From CAYTEO01 sp964436825 (GTDB lineage: Bacteria; Krumholzibacteriota; Krumholzibacteriia; LZORAL124-64-63), in assembly GCA_964436825.1 (NCBI GenBank), contig CAYTEO010000007.1, forward strand, positions 12,043 through 76,042: a DNA stretch of 64,000 bases, in the 5' to 3' direction. Below are positions 25,808-36,094 of the stretch, in pieces. Numbering within the stretch: the stretch's first letter is position 1; each line of letters opens with the position of its first letter. The notes beneath the pieces were generated by a model that worked only from the letters and a program-made list of their open reading frames with translations, made no database searches and was not told the DNA's origin. The position numbers were made by a program, and so were the translations under genes.

Positions 25808-26350
25808 ATGTTGCGCTGTCGGCCATGGCGCCTGCCGGCCGTCGTCTCGATCCTGCTCGCCGTGGCGATCGCGGGCGGCGCGCGGGCCCAGACGGTCTCC
25901 ATCGTTCCCCACGTCGCCACGCCCGTCGGTTCGCCGTTCGAGATCTACGTCCACCTCGACACGGACGGGTTGGCGCTGCAGGGCGTCGAGATACGGATCG
26001 GCTTCGAGCCGTCGCTCGTCTCCCTGCAGCAGGTCGTCGCCGGGGACTGGTTCACCAGCTCGGGGTTGCCCTTCTACTTCCACGACTACACGACGCCGGG
26101 AACGGCCGAGATCCACTTCACCGGTGCCCTGCTGGGAGACACCTCGGACCGCAACGGCGTGCTCGGGATCTGCCGGTTCACGGCCGTGGCGGTCGGTGTC
26201 TCGCCGCTGACGTTCCTAGACTGGGACGTGCGGGGCGCGGCGAACGAGGACGTGGGAGCCGCGCACAGCACGGGTGACCTGATCGTCATCGAGGAGGCCG
26301 TCGCGGCCCGGACGCTGACCTTCGGGCAGGTCAAGGCGCTCTACAGATGA
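25808..26350 (+). CDS. Secreted cohesin-like domain protein
   Basis: An exported protein of 180 aa: the signal peptide VVSILLAVAIAGGARAQ is followed by one cohesin-like beta-sandwich (VGSPFEIYVHLDTDGLALQG, VEIRIGFEPSLVSLQQVVAG, LGICRFTAVAVGVSPLTFLD). It lacks a C-terminal FlgD tail and ends with ARTLTFGQVKALYR. The ATG follows GGAAGGACGTCGAC. Cohesin-like domains in non-cellulolytic bacteria usually serve in cell-surface protein assembly; its partner could be the dockerin-like part of the neighbouring 969-aa protein, which is an inference from proximity only. Confidence 0.7.
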   Translation: MLRCRPWRLPAVVSILLAVAIAGGARAQTVSIVPHVATPVGSPFEIYVHLDTDGLALQGVEIRIGFEPSLVSLQQVVAGDWFTSSGLPFYFHDYTTPGTAEIHFTGALLGDTSDRNGVLGICRFTAVAVGVSPLTFLDWDVRGAANEDVGAAHSTGDLIVIEEAVAARTLTFGQVKALYR

Positions 26351-26351
26351 A

Positions 26352-26378
26352 GAGCCCGGGCGCCGGGCGCCCGGGCTC
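26352..26378. terminator. Bidirectional hairpin terminator
   Basis: GAGCCCGGGCG and CGCCCGGGCTC form a perfect 11-bp stem around a CCGGG loop, two bases after the stop of the cohesin-like gene and 30 bases before the end of the convergent M14 gene. Confidence 0.7.
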
Positions 26379-26407
26379 CATCGTCCCACCGCTGGGCGGT
26401 CTCGCCG

Positions 26408-28162
26408 TCACGGCAAGGTGACGGTCACCTCCCGCCGCCCGCACTTCAGGCCGTCGTAGGCCACGGTCACCTCCGCGCCCTTCCGCCCTGCGACGATCCA
26501 CTCCAGGTCGCGCTTGCCGAACGGGTCGATCCAGGTCGGGATGACCGCGGGCCGGTGTTCCCGACGCTCCACCTCGTCGAACCAGGGGTCGGCCAGCACG
26601 CCGCCGGTCACCACGGTCACGCCCTTGCCCGTCAGCGTCGCCTGGTCGAGGCGGACGATCCTCTTGCCGCGGGCCCGCGCCGAGAGGGTGGGCAGCCCGC
26701 CCCGGTTGACCGCCCGGGCGCGGACGCGGTAGAGGCCGTCGCCCAGGTCCTCGACCCCGGTCACCGACAGCTCCAGCCGCGGGGCCTGGCTGGCCGTCCA
26801 GACCACGTACATGGCGTTGCGGTGGACCAGCTCCGGCAGCATGAACGGCGGAGGCATCCGCGTGGTGAAGGTCCGCCAGCCGCCGATCTCGATGTCGCCG
26901 TAGGTGGGGTGGTGGAAGGGGTGCCAGTCGCTGAACATCTCGCCCAGCATCAGCCGGTCGTTGAACTTCTGCTTCTCCAGGTCGCGGGGACGGTGGCTCC
27001 AGATGGTGCCGTCCTTGCCGTTGGGCTTCTCGTTGCGCGACTTGTAGGCCAGCTGGGCCGACATGAACAGCTCGCCCACGAAGCACGGCACGCCCAGGCA
27101 CTGGTACATGAACTCGTCGAAGTCGCCGTGGGTCGTGTAGAGGTCCTGGCTGGAGACCAGGTACCGGTAGCCGGGCACGACGCGTTCGCCCTCGCGGCCC
27201 AGGTAGTCGAAGACCTTCAGGTCGTCCGGCGGGATGGGGGGCGAGAGGTCCGACCCGGGGCCGCGCAGCCACATGCCGCCGAAGTTGTGGAAGTTGAAGC
27301 CGAAGCAGATGTTCGGGTGCGCCTCCAGGAAGGCGGCGATGGCGCGGGTGTCCGCGGCGCTGAACGGGTAGTCGCCGGCGCCGTTCTGGATGTACTCCGG
27401 CTGCCACTGGAAGCCCCAGTTGCGGTTCATGTCCAGGTAGCCGGGGACGTCCTCGTTGATCCTCCCGTCGCCGTCGTTGTCGATCCCCTCGGCGCCGAGC
27501 AGGGTCCATTCCCCCTGCTCGCCCGGCTTGACCCGCACCATGACCCGCGGGTCGTCGGGATCGGTGCGCCACTGGCCGAACGGGTCGCGGATCCGCATCT
27601 GGAGGATCCGGCCGTCGCCGTCCAGGTCGTCGTAGTCGTCCTCGTCCAGCAGGCCGTCATGGTCGTCGTCGTGGGGGACCCGCGCGGTGCGGCCGATGTT
27701 GTAGCCGCCCGGATCGGTGAAGAAGCGGGCGCGGCTGTCCACGTTGACCGTTGGGACGATGTAGAAGACGGTGCTGTCGACGATGGCCTTCATCCGCGGC
27801 CAGCGGTCGTACTTGTCCAGCAGCTGCCAGGCCAGGTAGAGACAGACCTCGGTGGCCTGGATCTCGTTGCCGTGGATGGCGCCGTCGACGTAGACGGCCG
27901 GCTTGTTCATCTCCTCGCCGGTGGCGGGGTTGTTGATCGTCAGCTCCCAGATGTCCCGCCCCTCCTCGCTCTTGCCCAGCGACTGGAGGCTCGTCAGCCG
28001 CGGGTAGGCCTCGTGGAGGGCATGGAGGATGGCGGTGACCTCCTGCTGGCTGTAGTAGCGGTCCCACTGCAGGTGGTGGACGTCGATCTCCGGCGCGGCG
28101 AGCGCGGTCGTCGCCAGGACGAGGCAGGCCGCCGCGGCGGCAAGGTGCAGGACGCGGTTCAT
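26408..28162 (-). CDS. M14 zinc carboxypeptidase, secreted, with Asp-rich calcium-type loops
   Basis: A 584-aa exported metallocarboxypeptidase. The signal peptide is MNRVLHLAAAAACLVLATTA. The zinc ligands are visible: His97 and Glu100 in GAIHGNEIQATE and His292 in FNFHNFGG; Glu364 in CFVGELF is the probable catalytic base. Between them lie Asp-rich loops (HDGLLDEDDYDDLDGDGR, IDNDGDGRINED) like thrombospondin/EF-hand calcium sites. The C-terminal 150 residues are a beta-sandwich that ends REVTVTLP. The start overlaps the stop of the upstream paralogue by four bases (ATGA), so the two are translated together. Confidence 0.9.
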   Translation of the reverse strand: MNRVLHLAAAAACLVLATTALAAPEIDVHHLQWDRYYSQQEVTAILHALHEAYPRLTSLQSLGKSEEGRDIWELTINNPATGEEMNKPAVYVDGAIHGNEIQATEVCLYLAWQLLDKYDRWPRMKAIVDSTVFYIVPTVNVDSRARFFTDPGGYNIGRTARVPHDDDHDGLLDEDDYDDLDGDGRILQMRIRDPFGQWRTDPDDPRVMVRVKPGEQGEWTLLGAEGIDNDGDGRINEDVPGYLDMNRNWGFQWQPEYIQNGAGDYPFSAADTRAIAAFLEAHPNICFGFNFHNFGGMWLRGPGSDLSPPIPPDDLKVFDYLGREGERVVPGYRYLVSSQDLYTTHGDFDEFMYQCLGVPCFVGELFMSAQLAYKSRNEKPNGKDGTIWSHRPRDLEKQKFNDRLMLGEMFSDWHPFHHPTYGDIEIGGWRTFTTRMPPPFMLPELVHRNAMYVVWTASQAPRLELSVTGVEDLGDGLYRVRARAVNRGGLPTLSARARGKRIVRLDQATLTGKGVTVVTGGVLADPWFDEVERREHRPAVIPTWIDPFGKRDLEWIVAGRKGAEVTVAYDGLKCGRREVTVTLP

Positions 28163-30213
28163 CGCCGACCTCCCTTGCTGTCGGTGGCTTCGAGGGTGAC
28201 CGTCGCGCTCCTGGTTCCCAGCGACGGGGCCGACGCGGTGACGGTCAGCCGGGTGCCGGGCTTGCCGTGGACGACCCAGGTGACCGTGGCGCAGCCGCCG
28301 GCGGGCAGGGACGGGACGACCCGGCGGGGGCGGCCGTCCAGCAGGCGTCCGCCCTCGAGGGTCACGACGACCGGCGGGATCCGCCGGGTGCGCTTGCCCA
28401 TGGCGGTGGGATAGGGGAGCCGGCCGGTGTCGGGCAGGACGGCGGTCAGCTCGAAGGCGCCGCCGCCCAGTTCCCTTGTCCGCAGCTCCAGCTCGCCCAG
28501 GCGCGGCAGCCAGTCCGGCAGCTCCAGCAGCAGCGGCACCTGTTTCGCCAGGAGCGAGTCCAGCAGCGCCGCCGGCGGGTTGCGCAGGGCGAACGGATCG
28601 GGCCCCCCGACCAGGGCGGTCCGGCCGTCGGCCAGCGTGACCTCGCGCCACTCGGCCCAGGTCGCCCGCCCGTCGGTCAGCTCCGGGTGCGCCTGCGCGA
28701 AGGCGGCCAGGGCGGCCAGGTCCGGGTCGACGCCGCCGGCCTCCTTCTTCTCGGCCTGCTCGCGCATCATGTCGGCGATCTTCGCCGGGGTCAGCATGCC
28801 GCCCTGCAGGGCGCCGACGACCATCTCCGGGGTGACCGACGGGGGGGCGTCGTAGGCCTCGAGCATGGCGGCGATCCGCTCGGTCCCCAGGGCGACGATC
28901 TCGTCGGCGGTCATCTTCTCCAGGTCGTCGGGAGTGAGATCCTGGCCGCCGTCCTCGGACTTCCGTTCCTGCTTGGGAACGGTCCAGAAGTCGATCGCCA
29001 GCGACGGCACCCCGAGCTGGTAGTAGGCCCACTCCTCCAGCGAGCCGCCGCGCACGGGCGCCGGGTCGACGCGTCCGCCGTCCAGGCCGATCTCCTTCAG
29101 CCGGTCGGCGTAGTGCTCCGAGAGGGCCTTCCACCAGGACAGGTCGTCGCCGTGCGGGGCGGTGGGGATCCCCAGGCCCAGGAACGACAGGACGTCCTCG
29201 GCGGTCAGGTCGCGGTTGCCGGTGAAGTCGCGGCCCATCTCCACCAGCTCGTCCAGGGTGTACTTCCTGTCCGGATCGAGTCCGGTCTCCTCGGCCAGCC
29301 AGCCGGGGATCTTGTACTTGTCGCCGCCGGCCTTCGGCTTCTTCCCGCCGCCGGGCACCTCGGCCAGCGTGTTCGTCTCGCCCAGGGTCAGCACCAGGGC
29401 GATCTCGGGGTGGTCACAGGCGAAGCGCAGCAGCGACCGCGTCTCGGGGGCGTAGGCGGCCCACGGCCCGGCGTCGGTGGTCCAGTGCTCGAAGCCGTGG
29501 GGGAAGTTGCGGCCCGGCACCACGCCGCCGGCGCCGTCCTCGTTGAACTCGCCGTCGCCGTCGTCGTCGTCCCCCTCGACCAGCTTCAGGTAGCGGCCGT
29601 GCTCGCCCCGCTCCGGTTTCGCCTCCCGGGGCAGCCGGGGCGACTCGTCGGTCAGCAGCCAGCGGCCCTCCGGGTCGGGCACCAGCATGAGGCGGACGAC
29701 CCCGTCGCCGTCCAGGTCGTCGGCGGGGTCCTCGCCCGTCAGCCCGTCCGCGTCGTCGTCCCGTGGCTGGTCGTTGCGTCCGTCGGCGACGCGGACCGGG
29801 GCGAAGAAGCGCGCCGCCCCGTCGGGGTCGAGACGCGGCACCAGGTACCAGGTCAGGCTGTCGGCGCGGTCCGTCGGGCGGTCGCCCCGTTCCAGCAGGC
29901 GGCGGGCCAGCTCCAGGGCGGCCTCGGTGCCCAGGGGCGAGACGCCGCGGGGATCGCCGACGACCAGCACGGCCGCCGTCTCCAGACCGCCGGTGTCGAC
30001 CGCCGGGGCGATGGTCAACAACCAGACCGGGCGCTTCCCGGGCGAGGTGGCCAGGGTGGACAGCGTGGCCCTGTCGTCGTGGCGGGCCATCACCTTCAGG
30101 GCGGTGGCCAGGGTCTCGTCGTCGGAGTAGGCGCCGCCGGCGCGGCAGGAGCCGGGCAGAGCCCAGACCGCGGCGACCAGCAGCGCGAGCAACAGCGGGA
30201 GGAATCGAGTCAT
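28159..30213 (-). CDS. M14-like paralogue lacking all zinc ligands (probable pseudoenzyme)
   Basis: A 684-aa exported protein (signal peptide RFLPLLLALLVAAVWALPGS) that aligns with the following M14 carboxypeptidase: VLVVGDPRGVSPLGTEAALE against its VYVDGAIHGNEIQATEVCLY, without gaps. The zinc His and Glu are replaced by Arg89 and Ser92, and the third His by Gly278 (HPEIALVLTLGETN). It keeps the Asp-rich loops (DDDADGLTGEDPADDLDGDG) and the C-terminal sandwich, and adds a helical insert (about 295-360 and 400-500). A binding or regulatory role, perhaps as partner of the active enzyme translated next, is likely. The frame is intact, so it is not a decayed gene. Confidence 0.8.
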   Translation of the reverse strand: MTRFLPLLLALLVAAVWALPGSCRAGGAYSDDETLATALKVMARHDDRATLSTLATSPGKRPVWLLTIAPAVDTGGLETAAVLVVGDPRGVSPLGTEAALELARRLLERGDRPTDRADSLTWYLVPRLDPDGAARFFAPVRVADGRNDQPRDDDADGLTGEDPADDLDGDGVVRLMLVPDPEGRWLLTDESPRLPREAKPERGEHGRYLKLVEGDDDDGDGEFNEDGAGGVVPGRNFPHGFEHWTTDAGPWAAYAPETRSLLRFACDHPEIALVLTLGETNTLAEVPGGGKKPKAGGDKYKIPGWLAEETGLDPDRKYTLDELVEMGRDFTGNRDLTAEDVLSFLGLGIPTAPHGDDLSWWKALSEHYADRLKEIGLDGGRVDPAPVRGGSLEEWAYYQLGVPSLAIDFWTVPKQERKSEDGGQDLTPDDLEKMTADEIVALGTERIAAMLEAYDAPPSVTPEMVVGALQGGMLTPAKIADMMREQAEKKEAGGVDPDLAALAAFAQAHPELTDGRATWAEWREVTLADGRTALVGGPDPFALRNPPAALLDSLLAKQVPLLLELPDWLPRLGELELRTRELGGGAFELTAVLPDTGRLPYPTAMGKRTRRIPPVVVTLEGGRLLDGRPRRVVPSLPAGGCATVTWVVHGKPGTRLTVTASAPSLGTRSATVTLEATDSKGGRR

Positions 30214-30334
30214 GTAGGGCCTCGACAGGTTGAGGGGTCATGCAGTCGCGCCGTGGCGCAGGGAGAAGAACGCGCCTCGGCGCTGGCGACGGGCGGCGGG
30301 AGTCGACCCGGCTGCCTCGGGACCAGTACGTGCC

Positions 30335-30364
30335 AGGATAGCAAGGGTTGCCGGTATCCTACAA
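30335..30364 (-). promoter_or_regulatory. Possible promoter for the M14 gene pair
   Basis: On the minus strand, TTGTAG (30364-30359) and TATCCT (30340-30335) are spaced by 18 bases, about 120 bases upstream of the 684-aa gene. The match is moderate. Confidence 0.35.
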
Positions 30365-30550
30365 CCTGGCACTCCTGCCATCGCCGATCCGGCCGATGCC
30401 GCGTAGCCGCACCCTGCAACCCGGCAGGTCGAGCGGCTCCGGCAGGGAATCATGACCATCTGTCGCGACATCGGGACAGGCGCTGGCGTGATGTCATGAC
30501 AGTTTGTCGCTGTTCTTGGCCGGGGAAGCACAGCTGGCCATTCATTCGTC

Positions 30551-30577
30551 GTAACATACATGGTCACAGTATGTTAC
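30551..30577. promoter_or_regulatory. 9-N9-9 inverted repeat upstream of clpB (CIRCE-like architecture)
   Basis: GTAACATAC (30551-30559) and GTATGTTAC (30569-30577) are perfect reverse complements separated by nine bases. The HrcA operator CIRCE has the same 9-9-9 layout (TTAGCACTC-N9-GAGTGCTAA), but the arm sequence here is different. It lies about 83 bases upstream of the clpB start, where a heat-shock repressor would bind. Confidence 0.65.
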
Positions 30578-30659
30578 CAGGTTGATGCCAGGTCCCCGAT
30601 CAGGAACGGTTCCTGCCTCTCCCGGAGTGCTGAACAATCCAATTGAGGAGGAACCGAAG

Positions 30660-33371
<2,712 letters not shown>

Positions 33372-33392
33372 TCGGTCGTCGATCGGTTGCAA

Positions 33393-33425
33393 GACGGCCG
33401 GGGTACCGCGGGTGCCCCGGCCGTC
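33393..33425 (+). terminator. clpB terminator
   Basis: GACGGCCGGGG (33393-33403) pairs with CCCCGGCCGTC (33415-33425), 20 bases after the clpB stop, and is followed by TCCGTCTC. A strong GC stem with a weak pyrimidine tail. Confidence 0.7.
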
Positions 33426-33620
33426 TCCGTCTCCCGGCACGCGGACGATTCGCCGTTGTCCGCCCGGCCGGCTCGTCATGCCATCAGCCGGCAGGGCTCC
33501 GCGCTCCCGGAGACCGTCCTCCCCGGCGAGCGCGGCGGCTCCCACGGCCTGGGCGGTCACGGGAGCCGGGCGGGTTGGGTCCCGCCGCACGCGGCACGCC
33601 CGAGAGGAGGTGATCCAGTC

Positions 33621-33668
33621 GTGAGTTCGGACCAATACGGCATCGTGGTGGAGGTGGCGCCCCTGTAG
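33621..33668 (+). CDS. Possible 15-codon leader peptide
   Basis: GTG at 33621 opens the short frame VSSDQYGIVVEVAPL. It is preceded by AGGAGGTGATCCAG (33605-33618), a 14-base complement to the 3' end of 16S rRNA (CTGGATCACCTCCT), far longer than normal ribosome sites, with suitable spacing from AGGAGG to GTG. The last codons and stop run into the first stems of the potential RNA structure at 33653-33729, as in attenuation leaders. I cannot show that it is translated. Confidence 0.3.
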   Translation: MSSDQYGIVVEVAPL

Positions 33669-33729
33669 GGGGACGCTGCGGCCTGTGGCCAGGGAGTTTC
33701 CCGCCGGAGCAGGGAAACCCAGCGCCACC
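33653..33729 (+). ncRNA. Potential multibranched structured RNA element
   Basis: GGTGGCGC (33653-33660) pairs perfectly with GCGCCACC (33722-33729), closing three hairpins: CCCC-TGTA-GGGG, GGCC-TGT-GGCC, and GTTTCCC (33696-33702) with GGGAAAC (33712-33718). It has no tRNA features and I could not match it to a known riboswitch, including cobalamin. It is followed at 33744-33771 by a long GC hairpin and then by the remnant of a TonB-dependent receptor, a gene type often governed by leader RNAs. High GC makes chance pairing easier, so confidence is limited. Confidence 0.35.
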
Positions 33730-33743
33730 GACGCCGATGCACA

Positions 33744-33771
33744 GGGCGCCGTCGCGATCGCGGCGGCGCCC
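33744..33771 (+). terminator. Long GC hairpin downstream of the RNA element
   Basis: A 28-base self-complementary sequence starting GGGCGCCGTCGCG and ending GGCGGCGCCC, complete apart from one G-T wobble. There is no T-run. It could serve as the expression platform of the RNA element or as a transcription barrier. Confidence 0.4.
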
Positions 33772-33776
33772 GTCTC

Positions 33777-34022
33777 GTGAGGGCGGTGATTCCGGCATGG
33801 CGGCGACACCGACACGGCGCCTCGGCCGCGACCGGCGATCTGCGGCGCCTGCCGCCGGGGATCGTCTGGAACGCGCGGGTGAGCTGGCGCCGGGGGAGCG
33901 ACGCCCGGCCCTGCGAGGCGCACCTGAGGGTCGACAACCTCCTCGACACTTGGGTGGACGATCAGCTGGGGCTGCCGCGTCCGGGCCGGATCGTCTCCTG
34001 CGGCGTCGACCTGGCCTTCTGA
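33777..34022 (+). pseudogene. Remnant of a TonB-dependent outer-membrane receptor (C-terminal end only)
   Basis: The frame ends with the typical last strands of a TonB-dependent receptor: WNARVSWRRG, then AHLRVDNLLDTWVDDQLGLP, RPGRIVSCGVDLAF with a terminal Phe. Only about 58 residues (33849-34022) show this likeness; plug domain and the rest of the barrel are absent. The sequence before 33849 (MRAVIPAWRRHRHGAS) does not fit. It is best read as what remains after deletion of a receptor gene. Its end overlaps, in antisense, the end of the sulfotransferase gene. Confidence 0.55.
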
Positions 34023-35827
34023 CACCGGGCCGGTCCAGCGACGGCACCGGCCGCCGCCGGACCGGCGGTGGCCGCCAGCGCCTCCGCCTCGGCCACCAGC
34101 TCCGGCCCCAATCCCTCGCGCAGCGGGCCCAGCCACCGGTCGTACGGTCGCCAGCGTCCCACGGAGGAGCGGTACATGCCGCGGCGGACCTGTGACGCGC
34201 TGGCCGTCCTGACGACGCCGCCGGACTGGAAGTCGAGGCAGCGCTCGTCCCAGGGGAGGCCGCACCACCAGAGCAGGCGGCGGCTCTGCTCCTCCTGGTC
34301 CGCCGTCAGCTCCTCGTACTGGACCTCCAGGAAGCGCAGCGGGAGCACCCGTCGCCAGTGCTCCATCAGCTCGCGGTACGCCCGGTAGTAGCGGCCCAGG
34401 ACCGCCAAGTCGTTGCGGTAGCCGTGGGGCTCGGTGAACGGCGTGAAGTAGCAGGAGAGGCAGGTGTCCAGGGGGCTGCGCCGGGCGTGGATGACCCGTG
34501 CCCCGGGGAAGAGCAGGGCGATCAGCCAGAGTCTCTCGAAGTTGTGGGGCATCTTGTCGACGATCCGCCTGCGGCCCGGTGCCAGCCGATCGTACATGGC
34601 GAGACAGGCCCGTGCCGCGGCGCCGACCCGGTCGGCGGCCAGGGCGGCGGCGATCCCGGTGGGATCGCTCTTCCGGGAACTGCCCAGCAGCTCGTGCTCC
34701 ACGTTCCCGATCACCTGCAGCTCGCCGGCGGCGTGGATGTCCGGGTGCCGTCCCAGGATGCTCTCGATGAGCGTCGTCCCCGAGCGGGGCATGCCGACGA
34801 TGAAGACGGGCTGTTCCGTGCGGACCCCCCACCCGGCACGCTCCTCGAAGAAGCGGGCCGTGAACGCCTCCCGGTAGGCGTCGAAGCGCCGCAGGGTCTC
34901 CTCCAGGGAGAACGACCTGCCCAGGTAGATGGAGCGCCAGCGGTTCGCCTCCCGGTAGAGGGACATGGCGCGGTCGTGGTCGCCCAGGCCCCGCCTCAGC
35001 TCCGCCAGCGCGAAGTGGAGCAGCGAGGTGTCCTGGGGGCCGAGTCCGCCCCGTGCGAGGATGGCCTCGAGGCGGGAGAACCTGGGATCGTCGGCGTCGT
35101 CCGCCGGGGTGAGCTGGGCGTCGATGTAAGCCAGGGCGCCGAACGCCGGGTTCTGCTCCGCGCCACGGGACGCGATCCGGGCCGCCTCCTCCAGGCGGCC
35201 CAGGCTGCGCAGGAGGGTGGCCAGCCCGAGCAGGGCACCGGCATTGGCGGGGTCGCTGCGCAGGACCTGCTCGTAGCACCGTCGGGCGGTGTCGGGATGA
35301 CCCAGGTCGGCGAGCACGTTGCCCAGGTTCAGCAGGACGTCCGGGTCGTCGGCGCCGCTGTCGAGGGCGATCTGCAGGTATTTCAGGGCCGCCTCCGGGC
35401 GTCCTCCCAGCCGGCAGATCTTCCCGATGGTCGACAGCAGCTGCGGGTCGTCACCGCTGCGTTCGCGAACGGCCAGCAGCAGGTCCAGGGCTTCCTGGTG
35501 GCGCTCCAGGGCGACGAGGATCTCCGCCTGCACCAGCCGGGTCCCGGGGTCCTCGGGCTGGAGCGCGACGGCGCGCTCCACCCAGCGGTGGGCCTGCTCG
35601 GGATCCCCCTGGCGCAGGTGGATCGCACCCGCCAGCAACAGGGCGGCGACCGGCGGGGAGGGCTGCTGCAGCAGCGGGGCCAGCGCCCGTGCGGCGGCGC
35701 CCAGCCGCTGGGCCTCGTAGAGGCGTTTCGCCCGTTCCAGGGAACGGGCCCCGGATGCCCGGGCGGACTGCCGGCGGCCGGAGGAGGTGGCGCGTCGCCT
35801 GGCGGGGGCGGTTCTCTGCCGTGTCAT
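33962..35827 (-). CDS. TPR-sulfotransferase
   Basis: A 621-aa protein. Residues about 45-280 are tetratricopeptide repeats (DPDVLLNLGNVLADLGHPDT is one). Residues about 350-580 are a PAPS-dependent sulfotransferase with the 5'-phosphosulfate loop FIVGMPRSGTTLIESIL and the 3'-phosphate motif ARRSPLDTCLSCYF. Such fusions resemble bacterial tyrosine-protein or carbohydrate sulfotransferases; the acceptor is unknown. The ATG at 35827 follows GGAGAAGGAAGTC. The last 20 or so residues (RCQKARSTPQETIRPGRGSPS) are encoded antisense to the receptor remnant and may have been acquired by read-through into foreign sequence. Confidence 0.88.
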   Translation of the reverse strand: MTRQRTAPARRRATSSGRRQSARASGARSLERAKRLYEAQRLGAAARALAPLLQQPSPPVAALLLAGAIHLRQGDPEQAHRWVERAVALQPEDPGTRLVQAEILVALERHQEALDLLLAVRERSGDDPQLLSTIGKICRLGGRPEAALKYLQIALDSGADDPDVLLNLGNVLADLGHPDTARRCYEQVLRSDPANAGALLGLATLLRSLGRLEEAARIASRGAEQNPAFGALAYIDAQLTPADDADDPRFSRLEAILARGGLGPQDTSLLHFALAELRRGLGDHDRAMSLYREANRWRSIYLGRSFSLEETLRRFDAYREAFTARFFEERAGWGVRTEQPVFIVGMPRSGTTLIESILGRHPDIHAAGELQVIGNVEHELLGSSRKSDPTGIAAALAADRVGAAARACLAMYDRLAPGRRRIVDKMPHNFERLWLIALLFPGARVIHARRSPLDTCLSCYFTPFTEPHGYRNDLAVLGRYYRAYRELMEHWRRVLPLRFLEVQYEELTADQEEQSRRLLWWCGLPWDERCLDFQSGGVVRTASASQVRRGMYRSSVGRWRPYDRWLGPLREGLGPELVAEAEALAATAGPAAAGAVAGPARCQKARSTPQETIRPGRGSPS

Positions 35828-36094
35828 GACTTCCTTCTCCGCTGCGCGTGTGGGCGGGATCGTGTGCATTCCCGGCGCATCCCCTGCAAGGAATACGCCT
35901 GTCCCCGGGTCCTCCCCTTGTTGTCTTCAGGGGCTCTTGTTTGATTCATGGGGATGTCCGGCCCGCGGGTCGTCGTCGTCGACACCGGGGTATCGGCCGC
36001 CGGTGGTCACGATCGGACCAGTGCCGCTGGGACGAGAAAAGCGGGGACCACGTGCGGCCGGGTGTGTATCATGACCGGCGAGGAGGTGCCTGTC

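Larger units (their letters stand above)
30214..30659. other. Intergenic regulatory region upstream of clpB (about 445 bases)
   Basis: No gene is visible. It contains a possible minus-strand promoter for the M14 genes (30335-30364), two similar 16-base blocks (CATGACCATCTGTCGC at 30451-30466 and CATGACAGTTTGTCGC at 30495-30510) and the 9-N9-9 inverted repeat at 30551-30577 upstream of clpB. The part from 30450 to 30600 is clearly less GC-rich than the genes around it. Confidence 0.6.
33372..33961. other. Region of about 590 bases between clpB and a sulfotransferase gene
   Basis: It holds the clpB terminator, a short ORF with an exceptionally long Shine-Dalgarno sequence, a potential multibranched RNA, a GC hairpin and most of the remnant of a TonB-dependent receptor, each listed separately. 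The first 170 bases after the terminator show nothing I can name. Confidence 0.6.

Noticed and set aside
33605..33618. Fragment of a 16S rRNA gene
   Set aside because: The 14 bases equal the complement of the 16S 3' end, but nothing else of 16S lies on either side; it is better explained as an extended ribosome site.
33653..33771. Cobalamin riboswitch or tRNA at the leader RNA
   Set aside because: The conserved cobalamin core blocks and the tRNA T-loop and D-loop are not present; only the structural potential remains.
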